IMG/VR virus record: IMGVR_UViG_3300034280_000107
Location: 1-35,303 of that record
DNA from: a virus
Reading direction: 5' to 3' (one strand)
DNA: 35,303 nucleotides
The translations under genes were made by a program, and so were the position numbers. Under the pieces are notes generated by a model, which was not told where the DNA came from, did no database searches, and saw only the letters and a list, made by a program, of their open reading frames with translations. Below, one piece after another: positions 7,613 to 15,380 of the stretch. Each line of letters begins with the position of its first letter. The stretch's first letter is position 1.

Positions 7613-9022
7613 ATGCAAATCCCCATCCTGAGCGGCATCTACACCGACAACGGGCCGGACATTCGGACCTCGTACCCGGTGAACATGGTGCCGACGCCCG
7701 TGCCGTCTGGCATCAGCGATTCCTTCCTGCGGCCTGGTGATGGCATCGTGGCCAACGGCACCGGGCCGGGCATCGACCGTGGCGGCATCGAGTGGAATGG
7801 CATTGTCTACCGCGTGATGGGCAGCAAACTCGTCACGGTCAGCAGCACCGGAGCCGTAACCATCCTGGGTGATGTGGGCACCGACGGCCAGTTGGTGACG
7901 CTGGACTACAGCTTCGATCTGCTGGGCATCGCGTCCGCTGGGAATCTCTGGTTCTGGAATCCGACCACAAGCGTGCTGGCGCAGAACGTGGATCCCGATC
8001 TCGGCACGGTGGTCGATATGTGCTGGGTCGATGGCTACTGGATGACCACTGACGGCGAGTTCCTGGTGGTCACGGAGTTGTCGAACCCGTTTGCCGTGAA
8101 CCCGCTGAAGTATGGCTCCAGCGAGGCCGACCCCGACCCTGTGGTGGCGCTGGTCAAGCTGCGCAACGAGGTCTACGCGATCAACACGCACACCATTGAA
8201 GTGTTCGACAACGTGGGCGGCGACCTGTTCCCGTTCGCTCGCATTGACGGCGCGCAAGTCCAGAAGGGCGCCATCGGCACCTTCGCGGCCTGCGTGTTCC
8301 AGGAGCAGATCGCGTTCCTCGGTCAAGGCCGCAACGAGGAGCCTGGCATCTACTTAGGTGCCAACGCCACGGCCACCAAGATCAGCACCGATGAGGTCGA
8401 CCGCATCCTGGCGACCTACACCGACGCGCAACTGGCGCAGGTCAAGCTTGAGGCCCGCAACGACAAGGCGCACCAGCACCTGTATGTGCATCTGCCGGAC
8501 CGCACGCTGGTCTTCGATGCGTCAGCCAGCGAGGCCGTCAAGCAGTTCATCTGGTTCACGCTGACCACCACTACGGTGGGCTTTGCACAGTACCGTGCGC
8601 GCAATCTGGTCTGGGCCTACAACCGATGGCTGGTGGGCGACCCGCAGTCAAGCGCCATTGGCTACCTGACGGGCCTGACCGGCCAGCACTGGGGCCAGAC
8701 GGTGCGCTGGGAGTTCGGGACAGCCATCGTCTACAACGAGTCGAAGAGCGTAATCTTCCACGACATCGAACTCGTCTCTCTCACGGGCCGCGTGGCGGTC
8801 GGCGTCAACCCGCAGATCAGCACCTCGTACAGCCTCGACGGGCAAGCCTGGAGCCAGGACAAGTTCATCACGGTGGGCACCACGGGCGCCACCACCAAGC
8901 GCCTGGTGTGGTTCCGGCAGGGCGCGATGCGCAACTTCCGCATGCAGCGGTTCCGTGGCGACTCTGACGCGCATCTGTCGTTCATCCGCCTTGAGGCGCG
9001 GCTAGAGCCGACGATGTACTGA
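7613..9022 (+). CDS. Tail accessory factor, P22 gp10-like
   Basis: 469 residues (P22 gp10 has 472). The family pattern is visible along the length: PVNMVPTPVPSG (compare LPVNMLATP), a GIEWNGIVYRVMGSKLVTV segment (compare NAVYRVCGGKLYK), VDGYWMTTDGEFLVVTEL, KLRNEVYAINTHTIEVFDNVG (compare WRDFIVCFGSSTIEYF), QKGAIGTFAACVFQEQIAFLG, and LYVHLPDRTLVFDAS (compare LLIIHLPRHVLVYDAS). gp10 forms a hexameric beta-propeller-rich ring that joins the gp4 ring to the tail needle and stabilises packaged DNA. It is one base away from both neighbours and part of the late operon. Confidence 0.9.
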   Translation: MQIPILSGIYTDNGPDIRTSYPVNMVPTPVPSGISDSFLRPGDGIVANGTGPGIDRGGIEWNGIVYRVMGSKLVTVSSTGAVTILGDVGTDGQLVTLDYSFDLLGIASAGNLWFWNPTTSVLAQNVDPDLGTVVDMCWVDGYWMTTDGEFLVVTELSNPFAVNPLKYGSSEADPDPVVALVKLRNEVYAINTHTIEVFDNVGGDLFPFARIDGAQVQKGAIGTFAACVFQEQIAFLGQGRNEEPGIYLGANATATKISTDEVDRILATYTDAQLAQVKLEARNDKAHQHLYVHLPDRTLVFDASASEAVKQFIWFTLTTTTVGFAQYRARNLVWAYNRWLVGDPQSSAIGYLTGLTGQHWGQTVRWEFGTAIVYNESKSVIFHDIELVSLTGRVAVGVNPQISTSYSLDGQAWSQDKFITVGTTGATTKRLVWFRQGAMRNFRMQRFRGDSDAHLSFIRLEARLEPTMY

Positions 9023-9023
9023 C

Positions 9024-9953
9024 ATGGCCACCTCGTCACGCCTGAACCTCACGCGGGACCAACTCGCGTCGTTTCTGCAGGATCATGAGCAGATCAGGCA
9101 GTTTGAGCGGCTGTTTGCTCTGGTAGACGAACTGCGGCCAACGACGCTGAATGACATCGCGATCACGGCCGGCAATGCAGATCAGAAGGCCGTTGAGGCT
9201 CTCGATGCTGTGGCCACGCTGGCGCAGGATGTGGCCATTCAGAGCACGACGGCGGATCAGAAGGCTATAGAAGCACTCAACCTGATCGCACAGGTTGAAC
9301 AAGAGGCATCGGTCAATTCAAGCTCCGCCAACCAGAAAGCCATTGAGGCGCTGGATGCTGTGGCCACGCTGGCGCAGGATGTGGCGTTCCAGGCTGACAC
9401 CAAGGCGCAGCAGGCGCTGGACGCTATTTCGCAGTTAAGCGGGTTGGTCGAGTTGCTGGCCACGGCGCCGCCCGAGCGCGAGTTCAAGCGCTCTCGGTAT
9501 GGATCGTTTTACAGCACTGCCACGCAAACCGCGACGGTTATCAACACGGCCAAGGAAGTAACGCTGAACACCACGGACCTGTCATCCGGCGTGTTCCTGA
9601 GCGGTTCCCCGCAGTCGCGCATCAACGTGGATACGGACGGCATTTACAACCTGCAACTGTCCATCCAACTTGACAAGACGAGTGGCGGAACTGCCGAGTT
9701 CTACATCTGGTTTCGCAAGAATGGTGTGGACGTCACTGACTCTGCCAGTCAGATCAGAATACAGGGCAACAACGCCGAGATTTTCTCGGCCCTGAACTAC
9801 TTTTTCAGCCTCAAGGCCGGCGATTACGTCGAGATCATGTTTTCGGTGAGCGACCTGTCGGTGGAACTGCTGGCTGTGCCCGCCGCTGCTCCGCATCCCG
9901 GCATCCCATCTATCATCGTCACCGTGTCCAACAACATCCAGGGGTTCCAATGA
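9024..9953 (+). CDS. Candidate tail needle: coiled-coil repeats plus knob
   Basis: 309 residues directly after the gp10-like gene, the position of P22 gene 26. Residues about 1-45 form an amphipathic helix (TRDQLASFLQDHEQIRQFERLFALVDEL). Then come three 25-residue repeats, each opening A(D/N)QKA(V/I)EAL, plus a partial fourth; heptad-like spacing suggests a trimeric coiled coil. Residues about 155-305 form a beta-rich domain (SGVFLSGSPQSRINVDTDG..FYIWFRKNGVD..SLKAGDYVEIMFSV) with the look of a C1q/TNF jelly roll. Some P22-like needles, such as that of Sf6, carry a jelly-roll knob. Needle function is inferred from position and architecture; a short side fibre is the alternative. Confidence 0.7.
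   Translation: MATSSRLNLTRDQLASFLQDHEQIRQFERLFALVDELRPTTLNDIAITAGNADQKAVEALDAVATLAQDVAIQSTTADQKAIEALNLIAQVEQEASVNSSSANQKAIEALDAVATLAQDVAFQADTKAQQALDAISQLSGLVELLATAPPEREFKRSRYGSFYSTATQTATVINTAKEVTLNTTDLSSGVFLSGSPQSRINVDTDGIYNLQLSIQLDKTSGGTAEFYIWFRKNGVDVTDSASQIRIQGNNAEIFSALNYFFSLKAGDYVEIMFSVSDLSVELLAVPAAAPHPGIPSIIVTVSNNIQGFQ
9204..9235 (+). repeat. 32-bp exact direct repeat, copy 1
   Basis: Begins GATGCTGTGGCC and ends CAGGATGTGGC. It recurs exactly at 9354-9385, 150 bp (50 codons) downstream, in the same frame. It encodes DAVATLAQDVA within the 25-residue repeats of the needle candidate, so copies 1 and 2 are repeat units 1 and 3. Confidence 0.85.
9354..9385 (+). repeat. 32-bp exact direct repeat, copy 2
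   Basis: Second exact copy of the 32 bp at 9204-9235, in the third protein repeat. The unit between them encodes the diverged second repeat. The pattern suggests a duplication of two repeats, or gene conversion between units 1 and 3. Confidence 0.85.
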
Positions 9954-10285
9954 CCGTCACCGTCAAAGTCCTCGTCCCTCCCAAGCAGATGGAGGCCACG
10001 CAGACCACGCAGTACACCGCGACCAACGCCAAGGCCATCATTGACAAGGCCACGGTGACGAACACGGACACGGTGAACCGCACGTTCAGCGTGAACCTCG
10101 TCACCTCGGGTGGCTCGGCTGGCAACGCCAACCTTGTCATTGACGACCGCACCGTGGTGCCTGGTGAGACTTACCTGTGCCAGGAACTGGTGGGCCAGGC
10201 GCTGGAGTCGGGCTCGTTCATCTCAACCATCGCCAGCAATGCCACGGCGCTCACGCTGCGTGTCAGCGGCAGGGAGATCACCTGA
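9950..10285 (+). CDS. Small beta-rich tail-region protein, unknown
   Basis: 111 residues; ATG 9950 overlaps the preceding stop (ATGA). Strand-like segments such as KVLVPPKQME, ATVTNTDTVNRTFSVNLVTSGG and RTVVPGETYLCQELVGQAL suggest a small beta sandwich. The next ATG (10285) overlaps its stop. Conserved-looking small protein near tail genes; possibly a head-tail surface protein. Function unknown. Confidence 0.68.
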   Translation: MTVTVKVLVPPKQMEATQTTQYTATNAKAIIDKATVTNTDTVNRTFSVNLVTSGGSAGNANLVIDDRTVVPGETYLCQELVGQALESGSFISTIASNATALTLRVSGREIT

Positions 10286-10686
10286 TGGACTACGCCAAGG
10301 CACCCAAGATGATGATCTTCGGCGGCATCCCCGACGAGGAGCCGTTCATCACCACCAGCGAGAACCGCGAAAACACGCGCATCGCTATCCGCGACTGGAT
10401 GCTCGGGCCTGAGAAACCCAGCAACGAGCGCGGCGCGAACAAGGTCTACTGGGTGGCGCTTGGCAAGGCCATGCACGTCAACGAGGCCGAGGCGCGGCGC
10501 AGGCGGTGCTCGAACTGCGAGTACTACGACAACAGCGAGGACGCGCAGCTCAAGATGGACCGCATCCCATGGAATGATTGGGACGTCGGCGCGGGCTTCC
10601 GTGGCTACTGCGAGAAGCTCGAATTCGTCTGCCACGACCTGCGCGCCTGCCAAGCCTGGGAAGAGCGCGAAGAAGAGGAAGATTGA
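10285..10686 (+). CDS. Cysteine-rich small protein, likely metal-binding
   Basis: 133 residues from ATG 10285, which overlaps the preceding stop; the longer frame upstream lies within the gene before and is rejected. The C-terminal half holds RRRCSNCEYYDNSED, then FRGYCEKLEFVCHDLRACQAW. These six cysteines (a CxxC pair, then single C, C and C) look like a small metal site, zinc or iron-sulfur, of a kind seen in several phage proteins. It ends in an acidic run (EEREEEED). Role unknown. Confidence 0.7.
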   Translation: MDYAKAPKMMIFGGIPDEEPFITTSENRENTRIAIRDWMLGPEKPSNERGANKVYWVALGKAMHVNEAEARRRRCSNCEYYDNSEDAQLKMDRIPWNDWDVGAGFRGYCEKLEFVCHDLRACQAWEEREEEED

Positions 10687-10710
10687 CCCATGCGCGGGAA
10701 GGCATAGAAT
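10683..10710 (+). promoter_or_regulatory. Candidate sigma70 promoter before ejection-protein genes
   Basis: TTGACC (10683-10688, 5/6) and TAGAAT (10705-10710, 5/6) are separated by 16 bp. They lie at the end of the Cys-rich gene and 44 bp before ATG 10754. This is the best consensus-like promoter in the structural block. It would drive the gene at 10754 and the ejection-protein genes. Confidence 0.5.
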
Positions 10711-10753
10711 GCGCGTGCCGAGTTCATGGCTACCGGCGGCCTCTGAGGACGCC

Positions 10754-11206
10754 ATGACCTATAGCCTGCGCACGCACTTCGACTCGCTCATGCTGCCAGC
10801 GGCAGCCGCTGAGTGGTTGCTGATGCTATGGGAGTCCATCCAGGCGTTTGACGATTACGCCGATGGCGATCCTGTCAAGCGCGAGGTGCTCGACGCCCTG
10901 ATCTGGAACACCCTGGTGGCCATGCCCCAGAACTCGTTCTTCTCGCAGCACGCGGCCGAGTTGTCGACGCTGCTGGGCTCGATGGTGCTGAAGTGGCAAG
11001 CCTCTGACCGCGTGGAGCGCGAGGGCGGCGCATCGGCTCAGTCCTACGTCTGGCGGGCCGGCTACTACGAGCTGGTGCTGGCCGCTGTGCGCCTGTGCCA
11101 TGGCCCAGCGGCGGCTGCGTCGGTGGCTCATAAGGTGTTGGGCATGTACGGCGAGAAGTTCGACGCATACCTGACCGAGTTCAACAAAGGAGGCAGCGAT
11201 GCCTAA
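10754..11206 (+). CDS. Gene in P22 gene 14 position, unknown
   Basis: 150 residues, mostly helical (MTYSLRTHFDSLMLPAAAAEWLLMLWESIQAFDD). I chose ATG 10754 because GAGGA lies 5 bp upstream; an in-frame ATG at 10709 would add 15 residues. P22 gene 14 (about 150 residues) sits at the same place, between needle and gp7, but I see no clear sequence match, so this is positional only. It overlaps the next ATG by 8 bp. Confidence 0.65.
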   Translation: MTYSLRTHFDSLMLPAAAAEWLLMLWESIQAFDDYADGDPVKREVLDALIWNTLVAMPQNSFFSQHAAELSTLLGSMVLKWQASDRVEREGGASAQSYVWRAGYYELVLAAVRLCHGPAAAASVAHKVLGMYGEKFDAYLTEFNKGGSDA

Positions 11207-11999
11207 TCCCGTAGTAGCGATTGCAAGCAGCGCCGTTCTCGGCTCTGTCACGCAATCCCGCGCTGCCAGCAAGGCCGCAGGCGCACAGGAGCGTGCCGCC
11301 GAGATGGGCGTCGAGGAGCAGCGCCGGCAGTTCGACGAGATCCAGAAGCTCCTGGCTCCGTATGTGGGTGCCGGACAGCAAGCCATCAGCGGCTTCCAGC
11401 CCTTCCAGCAGGCAGGGGCTCAGGCATTCGAGCAGCAGCAGGCCCTGGCGGGCTTGCGCGGACCAGAGGCACAGCAGGCGGCCATTGCACAGATCGAGCA
11501 GAGTCCGTTCCTCCAGGCCCAGGTGCGCCAGGGCGAAGAGGCGATGCTGCAGCGCGCATCGGCCACGGGCGGCCTGCGTGGTGGCAACATCCAGGCGGCG
11601 CTGGCGCAGTTCAGGCCGCAAATGCTCCAGCAGGCCATTGAGCAGCAATACGGTCGCCTCGGCGGCTTTGTCGGCACCGGCCTGGGCGTGACTGAGGCGC
11701 TATACCGTGGCGGCCAGGCGTCGGCTGCTGGTCAGGCGTCGGCGGCCGGCACGATGGGCAGCAACGTGGCCAATCTGCTGCAACAGCAGGGCGCGGCACA
11801 GGCTGGCGGTGCGCTTGGTCGCGGCGCTGCGTTTGGTCAGTTGTTCCAGGTGCCTGGGCAGTTGGCTGGCTACCAGATGGCCACCGGCCGCAACATGTTC
11901 GGCAATTTGTTCGGTGGCGCCAGTCCTGCGCTCACGCCCGTCGAGCCTGGAATCAGCGGCTTGCCGTCCTACGCTGTCATGCCGCCCCCTGGAGGTTAA
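11199..11999 (+). CDS. DNA ejection protein, P22 gp7-like position
   Basis: 266 residues from ATG 11199 behind a perfect AAAGGAGG. It is very rich in Ala, Gln and Gly with long helices. It contains AIASSAVLGSVTQSRAASKAAGAQERAAEMGVEEQRRQFDEIQ-type helix sequence, and a segment SPFLQAQVRQGEEAMLQ followed by a Gly-rich region (RGGQASAAGQASAAG). Ejection proteins of P22 (gp7, gp20, gp16) are released into the cell envelope with the DNA. This is the first of three consecutive large Ala/Gln-rich helical genes between gene 14 and the tailspike, matching P22 7-20-16-9 order. Confidence 0.77.
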   Translation: MPNPVVAIASSAVLGSVTQSRAASKAAGAQERAAEMGVEEQRRQFDEIQKLLAPYVGAGQQAISGFQPFQQAGAQAFEQQQALAGLRGPEAQQAAIAQIEQSPFLQAQVRQGEEAMLQRASATGGLRGGNIQAALAQFRPQMLQQAIEQQYGRLGGFVGTGLGVTEALYRGGQASAAGQASAAGTMGSNVANLLQQQGAAQAGGALGRGAAFGQLFQVPGQLAGYQMATGRNMFGNLFGGASPALTPVEPGISGLPSYAVMPPPGG

Positions 12000-12002
12000 G
12001 TC

Positions 12003-13370
12003 ATGGTTCAGCCGTTCAACTACGTCATCCCCCAGGCAGACCCGTTTGCTGGGGTGCTGCAGGGCCTGAAGCTCGGGGCGTCAGTCCAGCAGATGGAGGC
12101 TGCGCGGGAGCAGCAGGCCATGCAGGCTGCGGCGCAGCAGCAGGCCATGGCCCTGAAGGCCGCGCAAGAGCAAGAAATTCAGGCCAAACTTGCAGCCCAG
12201 AATCGTCTGGCAACGGCCGCCGACTCTCTGTTGGGGAAGATTCGCGGAGGGATGGCGACGGAATCTGACTTTGCGGAATATCGCCTCATCGCACCGAAGG
12301 ATCAGTCAGAAGCGGCCGCGAAGGTATTTGAGGGCATGAGCAAAACGCAGCAGCAAAACGCTCTGAGCTTTGGCACACAAGTCATGGCCGCGCTTGGCAG
12401 CAAAGACCCGCAGATCGGCATTGCTATGCTTGAGGAGCGCGAAGCAGCAGAGCGCGAGAAAAACCCTCAGATGGCGCAGGCGTGGGGGACGGTTGCCAAG
12501 CTGGCGAAGCTGGACCCGGCCAATGGCATCTTCGCAGCAGGCGCCGCTATGGCTGGCCTGCCTGGCAGCAAGGAAGCGATTGAGGGATGGCAGAAGACTC
12601 AGGAAGAGCGCAGGGCACGGGCGTTGGAGCCATTTAAGGTGCGCGAGCAAACGGCATCGACTCTTATCAAGGAGGCCGAGGCAAAGTTTGCACCCGACAA
12701 ACTCGGCGCCGAACTGAAACTGACAGACGCTCAGATTGAGCAAGCGAAGGCGGCACGGCGCGCATCTGACGCCGCTGCCGCAAAGTCCGGTGCGGATGCC
12801 GTTCGGGCTCGCGCAGAGGCGAATCAACTTTCTGCCGGCATCATCCCGGCGGAAAAGCGCCCAGAGGCCGAGAGCAAGTTCCGCAGGGAATACAGCGACC
12901 AGACGAAGGGATACCAAGAGGTCAAGTCGGCCTATGGCCGCGTCCTGGCGTCTGAGGATACTGCCGTCGGCGATCTTTCGCTGATCTTCGGCTACATGAA
13001 GATGCTGGACCCCGGCTCTGTGGTGCGCGAGGGCGAATTCGCAACGGCACAAAACGCGGCCGGCGTGCCTGAGCGAATCCAGAACATCTACAACCGCGTC
13101 GTCAGCGGGCAGAGGCTTTCGCCTTCGCAGCGTTCATCGTTCAAGGGCCAAGCTGGCAAGCTGTACGAAACGGCACAGACGCAAGAGGGCCAGGTGCGCC
13201 AAGGCATCGAGCGCATTGCCAAGGGCTACGGACTGAACACGGCCAATATCTTCTACACCCCAGCGGAAGTAATGCCCACGGCTCCTGGGCAGCCAAAACC
13301 GGCTGCGCCTCCGCCGCGAACTGGAGCCCAACCTGCTGCTGGTCAGCGCAACGTGACGGTGGACTTCTAA
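12003..13370 (+). CDS. DNA ejection protein, P22 gp20-like position
   Basis: 455 residues (P22 gp20 has 471), ATG 12003 behind GGAGG. The first 90 residues are Gln/Ala-rich helix (QMEAAREQQAMQAAAQQQAMALKAAQEQEI in part), and the centre holds many charged helices (QEERRARALEPFKVREQTAS, EAKFAPDKLGAELKLTDAQ). A Pro-rich tail ends in QRNVTVDF. Such a helical, polymer-like protein fits the ejectosome role. Sequence identity to P22 is not apparent by eye; the call rests on gene order, size and composition. Confidence 0.75.
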   Translation: MVQPFNYVIPQADPFAGVLQGLKLGASVQQMEAAREQQAMQAAAQQQAMALKAAQEQEIQAKLAAQNRLATAADSLLGKIRGGMATESDFAEYRLIAPKDQSEAAAKVFEGMSKTQQQNALSFGTQVMAALGSKDPQIGIAMLEEREAAEREKNPQMAQAWGTVAKLAKLDPANGIFAAGAAMAGLPGSKEAIEGWQKTQEERRARALEPFKVREQTASTLIKEAEAKFAPDKLGAELKLTDAQIEQAKAARRASDAAAAKSGADAVRARAEANQLSAGIIPAEKRPEAESKFRREYSDQTKGYQEVKSAYGRVLASEDTAVGDLSLIFGYMKMLDPGSVVREGEFATAQNAAGVPERIQNIYNRVVSGQRLSPSQRSSFKGQAGKLYETAQTQEGQVRQGIERIAKGYGLNTANIFYTPAEVMPTAPGQPKPAAPPPRTGAQPAAGQRNVTVDF

Positions 13371-13371
13371 C

Positions 13372-15360
13372 ATGCCGTACTCCATCACCACCAAAGACGG
13401 CATCACGATTCAGAACATCCCGGACGATGTTGCGCCGGATGCTCCAGAACTGAAGGCGCGTGTCGCTCAGATTCGTGCAGCTGGTGGTGCGCAGGCTGTG
13501 GAGCCGGCAAAGCCAGAGACGACGACCGCTGGCGTAGTGGGTGCCATCACTCGCGGCGCGGCGCTGCCGTTGGCTGGTGCAACAGTTGGCGGACTTGTTG
13601 CTGGACCGCCTGGCGCACTTGCCGGCGGCGCGGCTGGGGTGCTGGCTCCGTTGATTGGCGACCCCATCGTGGGCACCGTCAACCGGATGCTGGGCACCAA
13701 GTACACGATGCCGACGCAGGCCATGGAAGACCTGCTGACGCGCATCGGCGTAGCGCAACCGAAGACGGAGGCGGAGCGCATCGTTCAGGCCACGTCCGCA
13801 GGCGCTGCGGGCGCTGGAGGCATGGCTGCGCTGGGACGCACAGTTCAAACCCTGGCGGGCCAGGCGTCCCCGGTGACGCGTGAAGTGGGCCGCATGCTGG
13901 CAACTCAACCAACCACGCAAGTTGCTGGTGGCGCAGGCGCAGGCCTGGCAGGCCAGGCGGCGCAGGAAGCAGGAGCTGGGCCTCTAGGGCAGATCGGAGC
14001 TAGTTTGGTGGGAGGCGTAGCCGGCGCTGCCGCAGTACCACGGCGCACCCCTATGCCTCGCGTCGCTGGTACGGTGGAAGAGGCCACACAGCGTGGCATT
14101 CCTGTGCTGACATCTGATGTGATGCCGCCCGAGACATTCATGGGCAAGGCTGCGCAGCGCGTTGGTGAGCGCATCCCACTGGTCGGCACTGGCCCGACAC
14201 GGGCAGCCCAGCAACGAGCCAGGATTGAAGCCACACGCGATTTGCTGCGGCAGTATGGCGCCGAGGATGTGGCGAACGTCAGCGATGACGTCATGCGCGA
14301 TCTGGCCAACAAGCGGGCGGCAGACCTCAACAAGTATTCAAGCCTGAAGAACGAGGTGATCGACAGGCTGGATGCGGCTGGCCCAGTGCCGGTGCCATCA
14401 GCCACACAGGCGATTGATGCCAAAGTAGCAGAGCTGCAAGGCCTTCGGTCTGAGCAATACACGCCGATCATCAACGTGCTGCAAGACTGGAAGGCAAGTC
14501 TTCAGAACCAAGGTCTCAGCAACGTTGAAACCTTGCGCAAGCAGATTGGTGAGGCGTTCTCTGCGCCTGAACTGGCGTCAATTCGCACTGCCGGGGAGAA
14601 GGCGCTGTCCAGCGTCTATGGACCGCTGAAGCAGGACATGGAGGCCTTCATCACAGCCACTGGCCAGCGCCGTGACGTGACGAAGTGGAAGCTGTCAAAC
14701 AAGCGGCTGGCTGATCTTGCAGGCGAGCTGGACATGGGCGCGCTCAAGTCTGTTCTGCGCTCTGGTGACGTCACGCCTGAAGTGGTAGATCGTCTGCTAT
14801 TCAGCAAGAAGCCAAGCGAGGTGAGCCAGCTTTACTCTGGCCTGACGCAGAGCGGACGCTCCAACGCCAGAACGGCCATCTTGTCGCGTGCTGCCGAGAA
14901 GTCCTACTACCAGCTTGAGGACGGTACTCGCATGTTCAGCCCCGAGAAGTTCAACGCTGAAATCAAGCGGCTCCAGCCTCAGATCGGCGCGTTCTTCCGT
15001 GGCGATGATCTGAAGCAGGTCGAAGGCCTTTCTCGCGCCCTGACGCTGACGCGCAGAGCTGGCGAGGCTGGCGTGGCCACTGCTACCGGACAGGAGGCTG
15101 TGCCATTTGTGGCTGGCGGCGTGCTGGCCGATCTGCTGGGCACGATGGGCGCGACCATCGCGGCGGCTGGTGGCATCGGAGCTACGGCCCGCCTGTATGA
15201 GTCTGCACCAGTGCGCAATCTGATGATCCAATTAGGACGCACGGCCCCAGGCAGCGCAGAACAGGCTGCACTCGCCAAGCGTCTAACATCCGTCATCCAA
15301 ACACAATCCGAGGCGCTGCAAGGCGCCGAAGAGAATCGTCCCCGACTGATTCTTGACTGA
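13372..15360 (+). CDS. DNA ejection protein, P22 gp16-like position
   Basis: 662 residues (P22 gp16 has 609), ATG 13372 one base after the previous stop. The N-terminus (PYSITTKDGITIQNIPDDVAPDAPEL) is a short domain frequent in phage virion proteins. A hydrophobic Gly/Ala block follows at about residues 60-105 (TRGAALPLAGATVGGLVAG, APLIGDPIVGTV), then more Gly/Ala segments, suggesting membrane insertion or pore-forming stretches. The centre is long helix. A second hydrophobic block lies near 580-610 (VPFVAGGVLADLLGTMGATI). gp16 is thought to help DNA cross the inner membrane, and these hydrophobic segments fit. Enzymatic domains were not recognised. Confidence 0.77.
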   Translation: MPYSITTKDGITIQNIPDDVAPDAPELKARVAQIRAAGGAQAVEPAKPETTTAGVVGAITRGAALPLAGATVGGLVAGPPGALAGGAAGVLAPLIGDPIVGTVNRMLGTKYTMPTQAMEDLLTRIGVAQPKTEAERIVQATSAGAAGAGGMAALGRTVQTLAGQASPVTREVGRMLATQPTTQVAGGAGAGLAGQAAQEAGAGPLGQIGASLVGGVAGAAAVPRRTPMPRVAGTVEEATQRGIPVLTSDVMPPETFMGKAAQRVGERIPLVGTGPTRAAQQRARIEATRDLLRQYGAEDVANVSDDVMRDLANKRAADLNKYSSLKNEVIDRLDAAGPVPVPSATQAIDAKVAELQGLRSEQYTPIINVLQDWKASLQNQGLSNVETLRKQIGEAFSAPELASIRTAGEKALSSVYGPLKQDMEAFITATGQRRDVTKWKLSNKRLADLAGELDMGALKSVLRSGDVTPEVVDRLLFSKKPSEVSQLYSGLTQSGRSNARTAILSRAAEKSYYQLEDGTRMFSPEKFNAEIKRLQPQIGAFFRGDDLKQVEGLSRALTLTRRAGEAGVATATGQEAVPFVAGGVLADLLGTMGATIAAAGGIGATARLYESAPVRNLMIQLGRTAPGSAEQAALAKRLTSVIQTQSEALQGAEENRPRLILD

Positions 15361-15380
15361 TCACCCCAGGAGCCCCAACC

